Source: Exiguobacterium sp. s146 (GTDB lineage: Bacteria; Bacillota; Bacilli; Exiguobacteriales; Exiguobacteriaceae). Taken from it: a DNA stretch of 64,000 bases. The position numbers and the translations under genes were made by a program. Positions 39,601-54,600 of the stretch are shown here, piece after piece (position 1 is the first letter of the stretch; each line of letters starts with the position of its first letter). The notes beneath the pieces were generated by a model that searched no databases, was not told the origin of the DNA, and worked only from the letters and a program-made list of their open reading frames with translations. The stretch lies in the NCBI RefSeq assembly GCF_018618415.1, contig NZ_JACSMA010000001.1, positions 496,001 through 560,000 on the forward strand, given 5' to 3'.

Positions 39601-42600
39601 CCGATCGGCGTCAAAGACAACATCGTCACGAAAGGGACACGCACGACGTGTGCCTCGAAGTTCCTTGAGAACTTCGTCCCGGCCCATGACGCGACGGTCG
39701 TCGAGCGTCTCCATGACGCTGGTGCCGTTACAATCGGGAAGTTGAACATGGATGAGTTCGCGATGGGTTCATCGAACGAGAACTCGGCGTTCAAAGTCGT
39801 CCGTAATCCGTGGGACCCGACGCGCGTACCAGGTGGTTCGTCGGGGGGTTCAGCGGCGACGGTCGCAGCTGGGCAAGTGCTCTTCAGCCTCGGCTCGGAT
39901 ACGGGTGGATCGATTCGTCAACCGGCAGCCTATTGTGGCGTCGTCGGGATGAAACCGACGTACGGCCTCGTCTCACGGTACGGCCTCGTCGCATTCGCCT
40001 CATCGCTCGACCAAATCGGCCCGCTCACGCGTACGGTCGAAGATAACGCCTACTTGTTGAACGCCATCGCGGGTCACTGCGACATGGACTCAACATCGGC
40101 GACGGTCGACGTACCGGACTATACGAAATCGCTAACCGGCGACATTAAAGGCATGAAGCTCGCACTTCCGAAAGAGTTCATGGCCGAAGGCGTGTCGGAC
40201 GGTGTCCGTAAACAGATTGAAGAAGCGGTCGAGACGCTCAAATCACTCGGGGCGACGGTCGAGACCGTCTCGCTCCCGACGGTGAAATACGCGCTCCCGA
40301 CGTACTACTTGCTCGCCTCATCTGAAGCGTCTTCGAACCTCGCCCGGTTTGACGGCATCCGTTACGGACGTCGTGCTGAAGCTGACGCGCTCGAAGAAGT
40401 GTTCACTTACTCGCGCGAACAAGGTTTCGGGGAAGAAGTGAAACGCCGCATCATGCTCGGGACATACGCACTCAGCTCGGGTTATTACGATGCGTTCTAC
40501 AAGAAATCGCAACAGGTCCGCACACTCATGAAGCAAGACTTCGCGAACGTGTTCGCCGACTACGACGCCATCATCGGACCGACTGCGCCGACGGTCGCGT
40601 TCAAACTCGGTGACCAGCTCGAAGATCCGCTCACGATGTATGCCAACGATATTATGACGATTCCGGTCAACTTGGCGGGCATCCCGGCCATCTCGGTACC
40701 GGCTGGCTTGTCAGAAGGCCTCCCGGTCGGTTTACAGATCATCGGGAACCATTTCAGTGAACCAACACTCTACCGCGTGGCCCATGCTTTTGAACAAGCA
40801 AACGGCGGTTTCAAGATGCCACAGCTCTAAGGAGGACGTACGATGAACTTTGAAACGATCATCGGGATCGAGGTGCACGCCGAGCTGAGCACGAAGTCGA
40901 AGATTTGGTGTGGCTGCTCGCGCACATACGGTGCCGAAACGAATACACAGACGTGTCCGATTTGTCTCGGACACCCGGGCGTCTTGCCTAAATTGAACGA
41001 AGAGGCGGTCAACCTCGCCATCAAGGCCGCGATGGCACTCAATTGCGAAATCGCGACCGACACGAAATTCGACCGCAAGAACTATTTCTATCCGGATACG
41101 CCGAAAGCGTACCAAATCTCGCAGTTCGACCAGCCGATCGGCTTCAACGGTCACGTCGACGTCGAAGTCGACGGCGAGATGAAACGCTTCCGCATCGAGC
41201 GCGTCCACCTCGAGGAAGACGCCGGGAAGATGAACCACACGGGCGAGAAGCACTCGGTCGTCGACTTCAACCGGACCGGGTCACCCCTCATCGAGATCGT
41301 CAGTGAGGCTGACATGCGTTCACCGAAAGACGCCGTCGCCTATCTTGAGCGCTTGAAAGAAGTGCTCTCGTTCGCTGGCGTCTCGGACGTCAAGATGGAA
41401 GAAGGGTCGCTTCGTTGCGACTGTAACATCTCGGTCCGTCCGTTCGGTCAAGAGCCGTTCGGCACGAAGACAGAGCTCAAAAACTTGAACTCGTTCTCGA
41501 ACGTCTTGAAGGCGCTCGAGTATGAGGAAGACCGTCACCGCAAACTGCTCATCACGGGCGGCGTCATGCGTCAAGAGACGCTCCGTTTTGACGAGGCGGC
41601 GAAGAAGACGATCCTCATGCGTGTCAAAGAAGGAGCGGCCGATTACCGCTACTTCCCAGAGCCGGACCTTGTCCGTCTCGAAATCGATGAGGAATGGAAA
41701 GAACGCATCCGCGCCACGCTTCCGGAACTTCCGGTCGCACGTCGCGAACGCTATATGAACAATTACGGTCTGTCGGCGTATGACGCCAAGGCGCTCACAG
41801 CGACGCGGGAGTTCTCGGACTTCTTCGAAGCGACGACGGCGGCCGGTGCCGAACCGAAAGCGGCCGCGAACTGGCTCATGGGCGAAGTGCTCGGTCACTT
41901 GAACAAATCGGCCGATACGATCGAGACGATGAAATTGACGCCGAGTTCGCTCGCGGAGTTGATTCGTTTGATTGGAGAAGGTACAATTTCTTCGAAGATC
42001 GCCAAACGCGTGTTCACAGCCATGATCGAAGAAAGTGCCGAACCAAAGGCGTACGTCGAAGCGAACGGTCTCGCCCAAATCTCGGACGAGAACTTGCTCC
42101 GCGGCTACATCCTCGACTTGTTCGAAGCGCATCCGCAGATGATTGAAGACTTTAAGAACGGGAAAGACCGTGCCAAAGGCTTTATCATTGGGCAGATCAT
42201 GAAGCAGACGAAAGGGATGGCGAACCCGGCACTCCTCGATGGCTTGTTCCACGAAGAGATCGCCAAACGCTAAACAAGCGGCGAGGCACTTGTGTCTCGC
42301 TTTTCGCTCGATTTGAGCATGGGGAGAGAATAGTATGCAACGAAAACGCGCACGGGTCATCTATAACCCGACATCTGGAAAAGAAGTGATCAAACGGGAA
42401 CTCCCGTACATTTTGAACCGCCTCGAGGATGCGGGTTATGAGACGTCGACGTACGCGACGAAAGCGATCGGCGACGCGACGCTCGAGGCCGTTCGGGCCG
42501 CAGAGGCCGACTTCGACTTGATTATCGCGGCCGGTGGGGACGGGACGCTGAACGAGGTCATCTCGGGACTCGCCCCGCTCGACACGCGTCCGACAATCGG

Positions 42601-45600
42601 GCTCATCCCGGTCGGCACGACGAACGACTTCGCCCGGGCGATGCGGATTCCGCTCAACGTCGTCGGTGCCCTCGACGTCATCTGTGACGGCTTCGAGATG
42701 CCGGTCGACCTCGGGGAGATTGAAGGGGAAAAGGGAGACATCCACTACTTCATCAATATCGCCGGGGGTGGCATCATGACGGAGCTGTCGTATGAGGTCC
42801 CGTCGAAACTGAAGACGGCGCTCGGACAGCTCGCCTATTACGTCAAAGGGATGGAGAAGTTGCCGCTCATCAAGCCGACGTATATCGAGCTCGAGCATGA
42901 CGAAGGGACGTTCAGCGGCGAGGTCATGATTTTCCTTACATCGAACTCGAACTCGGTCGGTGGCTTTGAGAAGATTTCCCCGCACGCCTCGCTGAACGAT
43001 GGTCTATTCGACTTGTTCATCTTGCGCAAGTGTAACTTGTTCGAGTTCATCCACGTCGTCCGTTTGTTGCTCCGTGGTGAGCATTTGTCGAGCCCGCTCG
43101 TCGAGCACGTCAAGACGGGACGCGTCAAGATGAAGACGACGACGGAACGGATGAGCCTCAACATCGACGGCGAGTACGGCGGCGAATGCACAGGCGAGAT
43201 GCGGAACTTGTTCCGTCACTTGACGGTGCTCGCTCCGAACGCGCGCATCCGTGAGATGGAAGATTTGAACGCCCAGTATGAACGCGAACAGATGATTAAA
43301 CAGCTGTTCAACGTGTCAAACGAGAAAGCAGAATAACACGGCTCGGCGTGGCGCACACGCCGAGCTTTTCGTTCGCTTGGAACGGGTATGAACCAATACA
43401 CACTATTTTTTGAATCGGGAAAGGAGAGACTCATGTTACCAGTCCAAAAAAATGACCGTCTCGACGTCCACATCCACGACCTCACCCACGAAGGCGCGGG
43501 CGTGGCACGCGTCGACGGTTATACGTTGTTCGTCCCGAACGCGCTCCCGGGAGAGACCGTGGAGATTGTCGTGACGAAGACGAATAAACAGTACGGGTTC
43601 GCCCGCTTGATTGATGTGAAACAAGCGAGCGCGGACCGCGTCGAGCCACCGTGCCCGATTTTCTATCAGTGCGGGGGCTGTCAGCTCCAACACTTCAGCT
43701 ATGACGGCCAACTCCGCCAAAAACGGGACCGCGTTGTCGATGCATTGAAGCGACTCGGCCAGTTCGACGTGCCCGTCCACGAGACGATTGGCATGCCGGA
43801 ACCATGGCGTTACCGCAACAAGGCGCAAGTGCCGTTCAAAGACGAGGCCGGTCGCCTCGTCGCCGGTTTCTATCGCCCACGTTCGCACGATATCGTCGAG
43901 ATGAAAGAATGTCTCATCCAAGACGAGCGCAACGATGAGGCCGTCCAAGTCGTCCGCGACGTGCTTGCGGCGCACGGTGTGCCGGCGTACGATGAGAAGA
44001 CAGGGCGCGGCGTCATCCGCCACGTCATGGCCCGTTACGGATACCATTCGGGTGAATTGATGATTGTCCTCATCACGAAGACGACGAAAATCAAAGGTGT
44101 GAACGAGATCGTCGCCGACATTTTGAAGCGTCTGCCCGATGTGACATCGATTATGCAAAACGTCAACCCGGACAAGACGAACGTCATCTTAGGGTCGACG
44201 AACAAATTGTTATATGGTCATGAGACGATTGAGGATAAAATCGGTGGACTGACGTTCACGATCTCCCCGCACTCGTTCTTCCAGGTCAACCCGGTCCAGA
44301 CGGAGAAGCTTTACGGCAAGGCGCTCGAATACGCGCAACTCACCGGGACGGAGCAAGTCGTCGATGCTTATTGCGGCATCGGGACGATCAGTCTGTTCCT
44401 CGCCCGGAAAGCGGCGCACGTATACGGCGTCGAAGTCGTGCCGGAAGCGATTGAGGACGCGAAACAGAACGCGCTCGTCAATGAGATCGACAACGTGACG
44501 TACGCGTGTGGCGCAGCGGAAGATGTATTGCCGCAGTGGAAGAAAGACGGGATTAACCCGGACGTCATCGTCGTCGACCCGCCGCGCAAAGGCTGTGCCG
44601 AGTCGTTCCTCGAGACGATGGTCGAGATGGCACCGAAGCGAATCGTCTACGTGTCGTGCAATGTCGCAACGCAGGCGCGCGATATGCGCTATCTCGCCGA
44701 CCGGGGTTACCGCCTCGTCGAAGTGACACCGGTCGACATGTTCCCGCATACGGCGCATGTGGAGACGGTGGCGTGGCTAGAAAAAATGGAATAAGATGAA
44801 TGCAGATAGACCTTCGATTTTGTTTGAAATCGGAGGTTTTTTGTTTAGTCGTGTCATAAGGGGTGGTGAAGATGAGAAAAATCATTGTACTTGAACATGT
44901 ATCCTTGGATGGTGTGATTCAGTCACCAGGTGGGAAAGACGAAGACGTAAGCGAAGGTTTTACGCACGGCGGATGGACAGGACCGTTTGCGAGTCATGAG
45001 TTGGGTCGCCTGATTCGGACACAAATGCACAGCGACTTTGCATTGCTACTTGGGAGAAAGACGTATGTACAATGGGGAGACTATTGGCCCCAACACGCGG
45101 ATATTTGGCCGGAAGCACAAATTGCGACAAAGTATGTAGCGTCACAAACGTTGCATGATAGCATATGGGAGCCGACCGTCTTTTTGATGGACCCCATCAA
45201 ACAGTTAAAGTTATTGAAGTTAGAGTCAGGGCCCGATTTTCATGTCTGGGGAAGCAGTGATTTGGGCCATGCCTTGTTTCAAAACGACCTCGTCGATGAA
45301 TGTTGGTTGATTATCTATCCAATCGTCATAGGGTCAGGGAAGCGCTTGTTTCCGAATGGGGGAATCAATCCAATCACTTTTATATCACTTGAGCATCATC
45401 TGATGCCAAACGGAGTTGTAGTCTCTCATTATTATAAGAAGTAATGACACATTGCGGTTTAAGTAGTCCCTGAAGATATAGACCTCACTCATTATTCGAC
45501 GGGCGTGATTTAGAACGAGCGAAGGACGGAACGACGCTTCGTCGCTTTGAGCGTCAAGCCGCTACGCTTCGCGATTTCCTCGACGACTTGTTCGACTGTA

Positions 45601-48600
45601 AGGTGATCGGTCTCGATTTTGTCATGGGTGATGTCGTGTTGAAAGGCGCGGAGACAACGGTCGATTTGGGCCTTGCCCCATGAGTTGAACCATTCGAAGC
45701 GTCTATTTAACCGTTTGTTGAGCGTGTTCTTGTTGGCATGGAGAATATAATGGTCGACACGAATCCCGTCGTGGCGCAACGTGCCAATCATTTCATCATA
45801 ATAAGTGCGGTCTACAATCGTCATCGGGACGACAACCACACCATCGTATGAACGAGTAATCTTCTTCAACATCTCAACATTGAACGCCCGCCATTCCGGA
45901 TGTTGTTGGAAGTCGGGCAGCTGCATGTTATTTGGCAGATTGTCGCGAATGAAGAAGCCGGCTTGTTCCGGATCGTACAGATAAGCGTTCGTCAGGCGTT
46001 GTTGCAATTGTTTGGCGGCTGTCGTCTTGCCTGAGCCGAATGCGCCGTTAATCCAAATAATCATATGAATTCTCCTCAAACATAATAGCGTTTTTTATCT
46101 ATTGTACCCTATCATTTAGGTGAAACAGTTGATACATTCCCCGGTCCATAATAGAATGGATAAAGTGATTTTGTTGGATTGATTACGAAAGGGAATGATT
46201 TTATGAAAGAAAACTTCTGGCGCGATCTTCCGCGTCCATTCTTTATACTTGCCCCGATGGAAGACGTCACCGACGTCGTCTTCCGTCACGTCGTCGCCCA
46301 TGCGGGGCGGCCTGACGTGTTCTTCACCGAGTTCGCCAACTCGGACAGCTACTGCCATCCGGAAGGGAAAGGCAGCCTGCGTGGCCGCTTGACGTTCACA
46401 GAGGACGAACAGCCGATGGTCGCCCATATTTGGGGCGACAACCCGGACTACTTCCGCGAGATGAGCATCGGCATGGCCGAGATGGGTTATAAGGGCCTCG
46501 ACATCAACATGGGTTGCCCGGTACCGAACGTGGCCAAGCGCGGAAAAGGGAGCGGACTCATCCTCCGTCCTGACGTCGCAGCGGAACTCATTCAAGCGGC
46601 GAAAGCCGGCGGCATCCCGGTCAGCGTCAAGACGCGTCTCGGCTTCGCGAAGCTCGACGAGTGGCGCGACTGGTTGACGCATCTCTTGAAACAAGACATC
46701 GCCAACTTGTCGATTCACTTGCGTACGCGCAACGAGATGAGTAAAGTCGATGCGCATTGGGAGATGATCCCGGACATCGTCAAACTGCGCGATGAGATTG
46801 CACCGGACACGCTCATCACGATCAACGGGGACATCCTCGACCGTCAAATGGGATTAGAACTCGTCGAGAAGTATGGCGTCGACGGCGTCATGATTGGCCG
46901 CGGGATTTTCAAGAACCCATTCGCGTTCGAGAAAGAGCCGCGTGAGCACTCGATGGAAGAACACCTCGACTTGCTCCGTCTTCAACTCGACCTGCAAGAC
47001 AAGTTCCAAGAAGACGTGCCGCGTTCAATCTCGAACTTGCATCGCTTCTTCAAGATTTACGTGAAAGGCTTCCGTGGGGCGAGCGACCTCCGTGTGAAGC
47101 TCATGGACACGAAATCGACAGACGAAGTGCGGGCGCACCTCGATGCGTTCGTCGAGAACTACCATAAGGAGAAGCGGCGCTCGCCGAGGCGGCGTCGACA
47201 GTCGAATAAGCTTTGAAGGGATTCAGCAGATGTTGGGTCCCTTTTTTTATGCGGTGGTAAGGAATTGAAACGTTTGGTTAACTTGGTTCGTATGAAGGGA
47301 TGGGAGGGATGAACATGAACGAGTGGCGTGAATCAGCAGTCGGTCTAGGCCTTGTGTTTGGAACGACTGGCGGGCTGATCATCTCTTTATTATTCGATGT
47401 TCCGTCCATGTATGGGATTGTAATCGGTTCGATTATCGGGTATTGGATTGGACTGATGATTTCCATCCGTGCGATGAAGCGATGACGACCCATTGATCAA
47501 AACAGGAGGAGGTTTTTAAATGAGTGAATTCCAATTTATAACGAGCGACCATCCATTAAAAGAAGTCGAAAATCCATATATCGAGTTCTTATCCATCAAC
47601 GAGGCCATCAAAAAAGGTGTCATCTTGCCTGAAATGCTCACAGACGATGAGGACCTCGACCGTGACGAAAAAATTTTGATGAACGTCGAGTCAGAAGAAC
47701 ACCTCGATGAGATTGAAATCAAGCGCGACCTGTATTATGAACAAGAAAATGTCGAGTCGTATTCTTCAAAACCACATATCGTAGAATTGCGTTGGCGTTA
47801 TACGGATGCGAGAGCTGAACAGCTAGTTGAGTATATCGTCGATCATCTCGAGACAGCGGATGAGGTTGAGATTTGGAAAGTATGGGTCGATGAACAGACG
47901 GAACCGAGCATCAAGACGATTACGCGCGACGAGTTGACGATTGATTCGCTACGATTTTTAGGCGACGTCGGATTCGAACGACCGGAGTGCCTTCGGGTGA
48001 CAAAAGCATAATCTGACCGAACGAGATTTTTCGTTCGGTTTTTTGTTATGTCTCCTCACTTGAAAAAGACTGCTATATTATGAGAAGAAGAGTCAGGAGG
48101 GAATACCATGCATATTCTAATCGTTGAAGACGACCGGACAATCGCTTCCGGTCTACAATATTCGCTCGAGCAAGAACAATTTACGACGACGTTGTGCCAC
48201 AACGTGGCCGATGCGACACGTTTGATTGAACAACAGTTACATTCGATTGACCTGTGCCTGTTCGATTTGTCTTTGCCGGACGGGAGCGGCTATGACTTAT
48301 GTCGGCTTGTGAAGCAAAAACAGGACATACCTGTCATCTTTTTGACAGCGTTCGATGATGAAGTGAACGTCGTCATGGGACTCGATATGGGGGCGGACGA
48401 CTACATCACGAAACCGTTCCGGGTCCGTGAACTGATCTCACGGATTCACTCGGTGTTGCGGCGCTACCATAAACAGGCGAGCTCGCCAATTCTGACGATC
48501 GGGTCGGTCGAAATCAACACGCAAGACGCGAAAGTCAACAAGAATGGAAGCGAGATTTTGTTGACGGCGCTTGAGTATCGTTTACTGCTCATCTTCGGAA

Positions 48601-51600
48601 AACATACGGGCCAAGTGTTGTCACGGGCCCAGCTGCTCGACCAGATTTGGGACGTGGGCGGGGACTTCGTGAATGACAATACGTTGACCGTCTATATCAA
48701 ACGGTTACGTGAGAAACTCGAGGATGACCCGCAGCGGCCGACGTTGATTAAGACGGTTCGCGGTATCGGCTACAAGGTGGAACGCTGACATGTTGCGAAA
48801 TAAAGAAATTCGAATTTATTTGCTAAGCTTCTTTGCAATCATCAGCTTGGCCGTGGGGGTGGCGCTGTTCGTCTCGCGCGAAGCAATGCTCCTCGTCGTC
48901 CTCTTATCCATCGCGCTCTTGATGGTGACGTATCGATTCACGGCGTGGCGCTATCGGGAAATCGACCAGCTGTCGAGCTACCTCCAGGAGATCAGCAACG
49001 GCAACTATAAACTCGACGTCCGGGACAATCGCGAAGGCGAGCTCAGTCTATTGAAGAGCCAGATCTATAAAGTGACGAAGATGTTGTCCGAACAAGGGAT
49101 GCATCTCGAGGAAGACAAGCAGAAGCTGACGGATGCCATCTCCGACATCTCTCATCAGTTGAAGACACCGCTCACGTCAATGACCGTCATGGCAGATTTG
49201 CTCAGTGACCCGAGACTGTCGGATGACAAGCGTCAAGAGTTCACACATAACGTGCAGGTACAGCTCGAGCGGATGGAATGGCTCGTGTCGTCGCTACTCA
49301 AGCTGTCTAAAATCGATGCCGGGACGATTCAGTTCAAACGGGAACCGGTGTCCGTTCCCGCGCTCGTTCAAGCCGTGACGGAACCGATGCTCGTGCCGAT
49401 CGATATTAAAATGCAGCGGCTTCAAATCACGGGTGAGCGCGATGTAACGTTCGAAGGTGATTTGAAATGGACGACCGAGGCGCTCATCAACATCTTGAAG
49501 AATTGCGTCGAACACACACCGGAACAAGGCGAGCTGTTCATCGAATTCAGCGAGAACACACTCTATACGGAAATCGTCATCCGTGACACGGGTAGCGGCA
49601 TCGCCAAACAAGACGTCCCGTACATCTTCCAACGTTTTTATAAAGGCATGAATGCGAGCGACGACAGCGTCGGTATCGGGCTCGCGATGGCCCACAGCAT
49701 CATCACGAGCCAGCAAGGGGAATTGACCGTTCGCAGTGAACGGGGAGCCGGGACCGCGTTTCAAGTTCGATATTATAAAGCAATCGTCTAAGTGACGAAA
49801 CAGTCACTTTTGAGTCACGGACGTGTCACACTCGCTCGGTACACTCAAAGTAGATCAAGTACTGGAGGGTGCAACCATGAACATATTAGAAGTACAACAC
49901 TTATCAAAAGTATACGGGAAAGACGAGATGGAAGTGCGGGCGCTCGATGACGTATCGTTCACCGTCAAAAAAGGCGAGTTCGTCTGCATCGTCGGACCAT
50001 CGGGCTCGGGGAAGTCGACGTTGTTGCATTTGCTCGGCGGTGTCGACGTGCCGACGAGTGGACAGGTGTTGATCGACAACACCGATATTTACAAGTTGGA
50101 TGAGACACAGCTCGCCATCTTCCGCCGTCGTCAAATCGGGTTGATTTATCAATTTTATAACTTGATCCCGATTTTGACGGTCGAGGAGAACATCACGTTA
50201 CCGATGTTGTTGGACGAGCAAAAAGTCGACGCCGCCCATTTGGAGCGCATCATCGGCATCCTTGGATTGTCGAACCGGTTGACACATCTGCCGAACCAAC
50301 TGTCTGGCGGGCAGCAACAACGTGTCTCAATCGGCCGGGCACTCATCAGCAACCCGGCCATCATCTTGGCTGACGAGCCGACGGGGAACTTGGACAGTCA
50401 AAACAGTGAAGAGATCATGAGCCTTCTCAAACTGTTCAACAAGAAGTTCAATCAGACGCTCATCATCATCACCCACGACGAACGGATCGCCTTACAGGCC
50501 GACCGGATCATCTCGATCGAGGATGGGAAGATTGCGAAGAACGAGGTCGTCCGCGCATGAACATCATCAATAAAATGACGCTTCGGCACTTACGCGAGAA
50601 CAAGCGGCGTTCGCTCGTCACCATTATCGGGGTCATCATTTCGGTCTCGATGATCACGGCTGTGACGACACTCGGTTCATCGTTCTTAGACTTGATGATT
50701 CGTCAAGACATCGCGGACAACGGGGAGTGGCACGTCAAATATGTCAACACGAACGAAGACCAGGTCGAGGCAATCCGGAATGACGCGGCCACGAAGGACG
50801 TCATCCTGTCGAGTGACGGCTATGCGGAATTAAAAGAATCACAGAATGCCTATAAACCATACTTATATGTCAGGAACTATAACATCTCGGGGCTGAAGAA
50901 TTTTCCTGTCGACTTGACGGAGGGACGCTTACCGAACAAAGAAGGCGAAGTCGTCATTTCCGAGGCCATCCGTCAAAACGCACAAGTCACGTACAACATC
51001 GGTGACGAATTGACGCTCGAGATCGGTGAACGCATTGACGAATCGTCAGGTCGTGTGTTGACGCAAAGCGATGGCTTGATGCGTGACGGGGAGACGATGC
51101 TTGAAGAGTTGAACATCGAGGACACGGTGACGTTGACCGTCGTCGGGACGATGACGCGTCCGGCGTGGGAACCGACGTGGTCGCCTGGCTATACGGTCGT
51201 CGGATACATCGACGACAAAGCGTTGAACGGTGCGACCGTCGATACGTATGTCGCCTTGAACGATGTTGACGGCTCGATTTATGAAGAAACGAAACAAGTG
51301 ATGCGCGAACAGAAAATCGAAGGGATTGATTATAACTCTTCGTTGCTTCGCTATTATGGGGTGACCGATGATGACGGCTTGCGCAAGACGCTGTACGGGT
51401 TCGGGGGCATCATCATGGCGGTCATCGTCATCGGCTCGATTTCGCTCATCTATAACGCCTTCGCCATCAGTGTATCCGAGCGCTCACGCTACCTCGGGAT
51501 GCTCGCGAGTGTCGGGGCGACGAAACGGCAAAAACGGAACTCGGTCTTCTTTGAAGGGTTCGTCATCGGAGGGATCAGCATCCCAATCGGTATCCTTGCC

Positions 51601-54600
51601 GGGGTGACCGGAATCGGGGGCACGTTCCTGTTCATCAACGCCTTCGCGGAAAAAGCGCTCAACGTGACGGAGAAGTTTGAGGTCGTCGTCACACCGCTCA
51701 CGCTCCTGTTGACGGTCCTCATTTCGAGCGTGACGATTTTCATCTCGTGTTATCTGCCGGCGCGCCGCGCTTCGAAGATTTCGGCGATTGACGCGATTCG
51801 TCAAACCCAGGACGTGCGACTGACGTCGAAGAACGTGAAGACGTCAAAATTTGTGCGCCGTATCTTCGGGTTGGAAGCAGAGATCGGATTGAAAAACACG
51901 AAACGTAACCGGAAACGGTATTTGGCGACCGTGTTCTCACTCGTCATCAGTATTGTGCTGTTTTTAGTTGTCAGTTACTTCACGGACCGGCTCGAACAGT
52001 CGCTCGAGATGTCGCAAGGCACGTACGAGTTCGATATCCTCGTGAACGGGTCGAATCTCACGAAGGATGACTTGCGTCGCTATGAGACGTTGGACAATGT
52101 GACGGGTGGGACGTACTTCGAGAACACGACCGTCCAGACGATGGTCGACGAAGCGCAATTACCGAGCGTGTTGACCGAGAACAAAGACTTGGCATCAACC
52201 TTTGTCGATGGGAAGTTCATGTACTACGTCTCCCTCTACCAATTGGATGACGACAGTTTCGATGCGTACTTGAAGCAGATCGGGGCATCCGCCAGCAACT
52301 TTGAAGATGGAGACGTCCCAAGCGCCGTTTTGATTGATGAAGTGTCGTATCAAGATGTGGACAAGAAAAAGTTCGTCAATTCGAAGACGATTGAGACCGA
52401 AATTGGCGATACGCTTGAACTCCGGGACGAGAATGCGACGGACGAAGCGGCACCGCTTAAAACAATCAAAATCGGAGCCATGACCGACGTCGCCCCGACC
52501 GGTGTGATGACAAGTTCACTCGGTTGGCTCGATGTGATCGTGCGAGAAGGCACGTTTGAAGAGGATGCGATTGGGAAGTTGATGCAACAATCAAGCCCAT
52601 CGATCGCCTTGAACACGAATGACCCGGATGCGACGCAACAAGTGATTGAAGCGGAACAGAACATGGACCAATACATCTTCAACGTGTCGGAGCAACGGGA
52701 GCAACAAGAGCAAGTGTTGTTGCTGCTATCGATTTTCGTCTATGGGTTCATCGTCTTAATCTCGCTCATCTCGGTGGCAAACATCTTCAACACGATCTCG
52801 ACGAGCGTCTCGCTCCGGCGCCGCGAATTCGCGATGCTGCGGTCGGTCGGGATGACACCGAAAGGGTTCAACAAGATGGTGTATTATGAGAGCATCTTCT
52901 ACGGCATGAAGGCGCTGGCGTATGGCGTGCCGGTCAGTGTGCTCATCATGTACCTCATTTATCGTGCGCAAATCAACACGTTCGAAGCCCCGTTTACGTT
53001 GCCGTGGGGCGACATCTTGTTCGTCACGATTGTGATTTTCCTCATCGTCGGTTCTTCGATGCTGTATGCCATTTCGAAAGTGAAGTCGGATAATATCATC
53101 GACCGGTTAAAGCAAGAGAATAACTAATATGCATGGTAAGGGATTCAGTGTCTACTGAGTCCCTTTTTCTGTAAAATGAGAGTATGGAAAGAGGTGGAGT
53201 GATGGATATCCGAGAATTATTGAACGGTGGAGATTTGCGCTCAATCGGTCATGTCGATGAAGTCGTCGAATTTGTCGGGAATGATCAAGACCGATTCAAC
53301 GAATTGATGACCGGCTTGACCGATGATCGTCCCGTCGTCCGGATGCGAAGCGCAGACGCGATCGAGAAACTGACGCGCCGTCATCCGGAGTTGCTTCATG
53401 CGCATCAAACGACGTTATTCCAACAGTTACATACTACTCCTCAACAAGAAGTGCGGTGGCATTTGGCACAACTCATGCCACGGATGACGTGGACGGAGGA
53501 AGAGGCGTCCGACATCGCTCACGTGCTCACCGATTGGATTACCGCAGAGACGAGCAGTATCGTCATCGTCAATGCTCTGCAGGCGATGTTTGATTTGAGC
53601 GTCGTGCATCCGCAACACCGTGACGAGCTGAAAGCCTTGCTCGAGACCCAACTCGATGCGGGAAGTCCGGCCGTGAAGAGACGCTCCAAAAAACTTTTGC
53701 AGAAGTTGTGACCGATGGACCTCATTTCCGGTCTATAAAGATGCAACTACATCGAGAGGGGGATTCGATTGGACGATCAAGCGATCATCGATTTATATTG
53801 GCGGCGTTCCGAGCGGGCGATTGAAGCGACGGCGCAAAAGTATGGCGGCTATTGTCATACCATTTCATTTAATATTTTGAACAGCCGAGAGGATGCGGAC
53901 GAGTGTGTCAATGACACGTACATGAAGGCGTGGCAAGCGATTCCGCCGACCCGACCAGCGCGCCTCGCCGCCTATTTGGCGAAGCTGGTCCGGAACGTCT
54001 CGCTCCACAAGTATGAGAAGGCGAACGCCAAGAAGCGCGGAGCGGGGCAAGTACCGCTCATCGTCAGTGAACTTGAACACTGTCTTGCCTCATCGGTCGC
54101 GACCGATTCGGAAGTCGTCGAGCTGTTGAACGACTTTTTGGCCGAGTTGCCGCAAGAGACCCGACAGATTTTCATGGGCCGATACTTTCACTTTCAGTCC
54201 ATCAAGGACATCGCGAAGATGCGCCAGGTGAGCGAGAGCAAGGTCAAGATGGTGCTGCTGCGAACCCGGAACGATTTGAAGCAAGTGCTCGAAGCGGAAG
54301 GGGTGGCGCTATGAACGGAGATCGGCTCACGCGTTTGATGGGGAACGTCGATGACCGATTCGTCGAGGAATCGATGGTGGTGGAGGTCAAAAAGCGGAGA
54401 CGTTGGCGTTGGGTCGGGGGGCTCATCGTAGCTGTGGCGGTCACACTTTTTGCCGTGACGTGGGACGGCTTCAAAGAGTTGATTCCGTTATCGGACAGCT
54501 CGAGCAATATGTCGGTCGCGTATATCGATGAAGCGGACATCGATGTCGGGATGTCGTCCGCAAACCTGGTCGAGATGAGTGAGGACGAGCTGTTTACGAA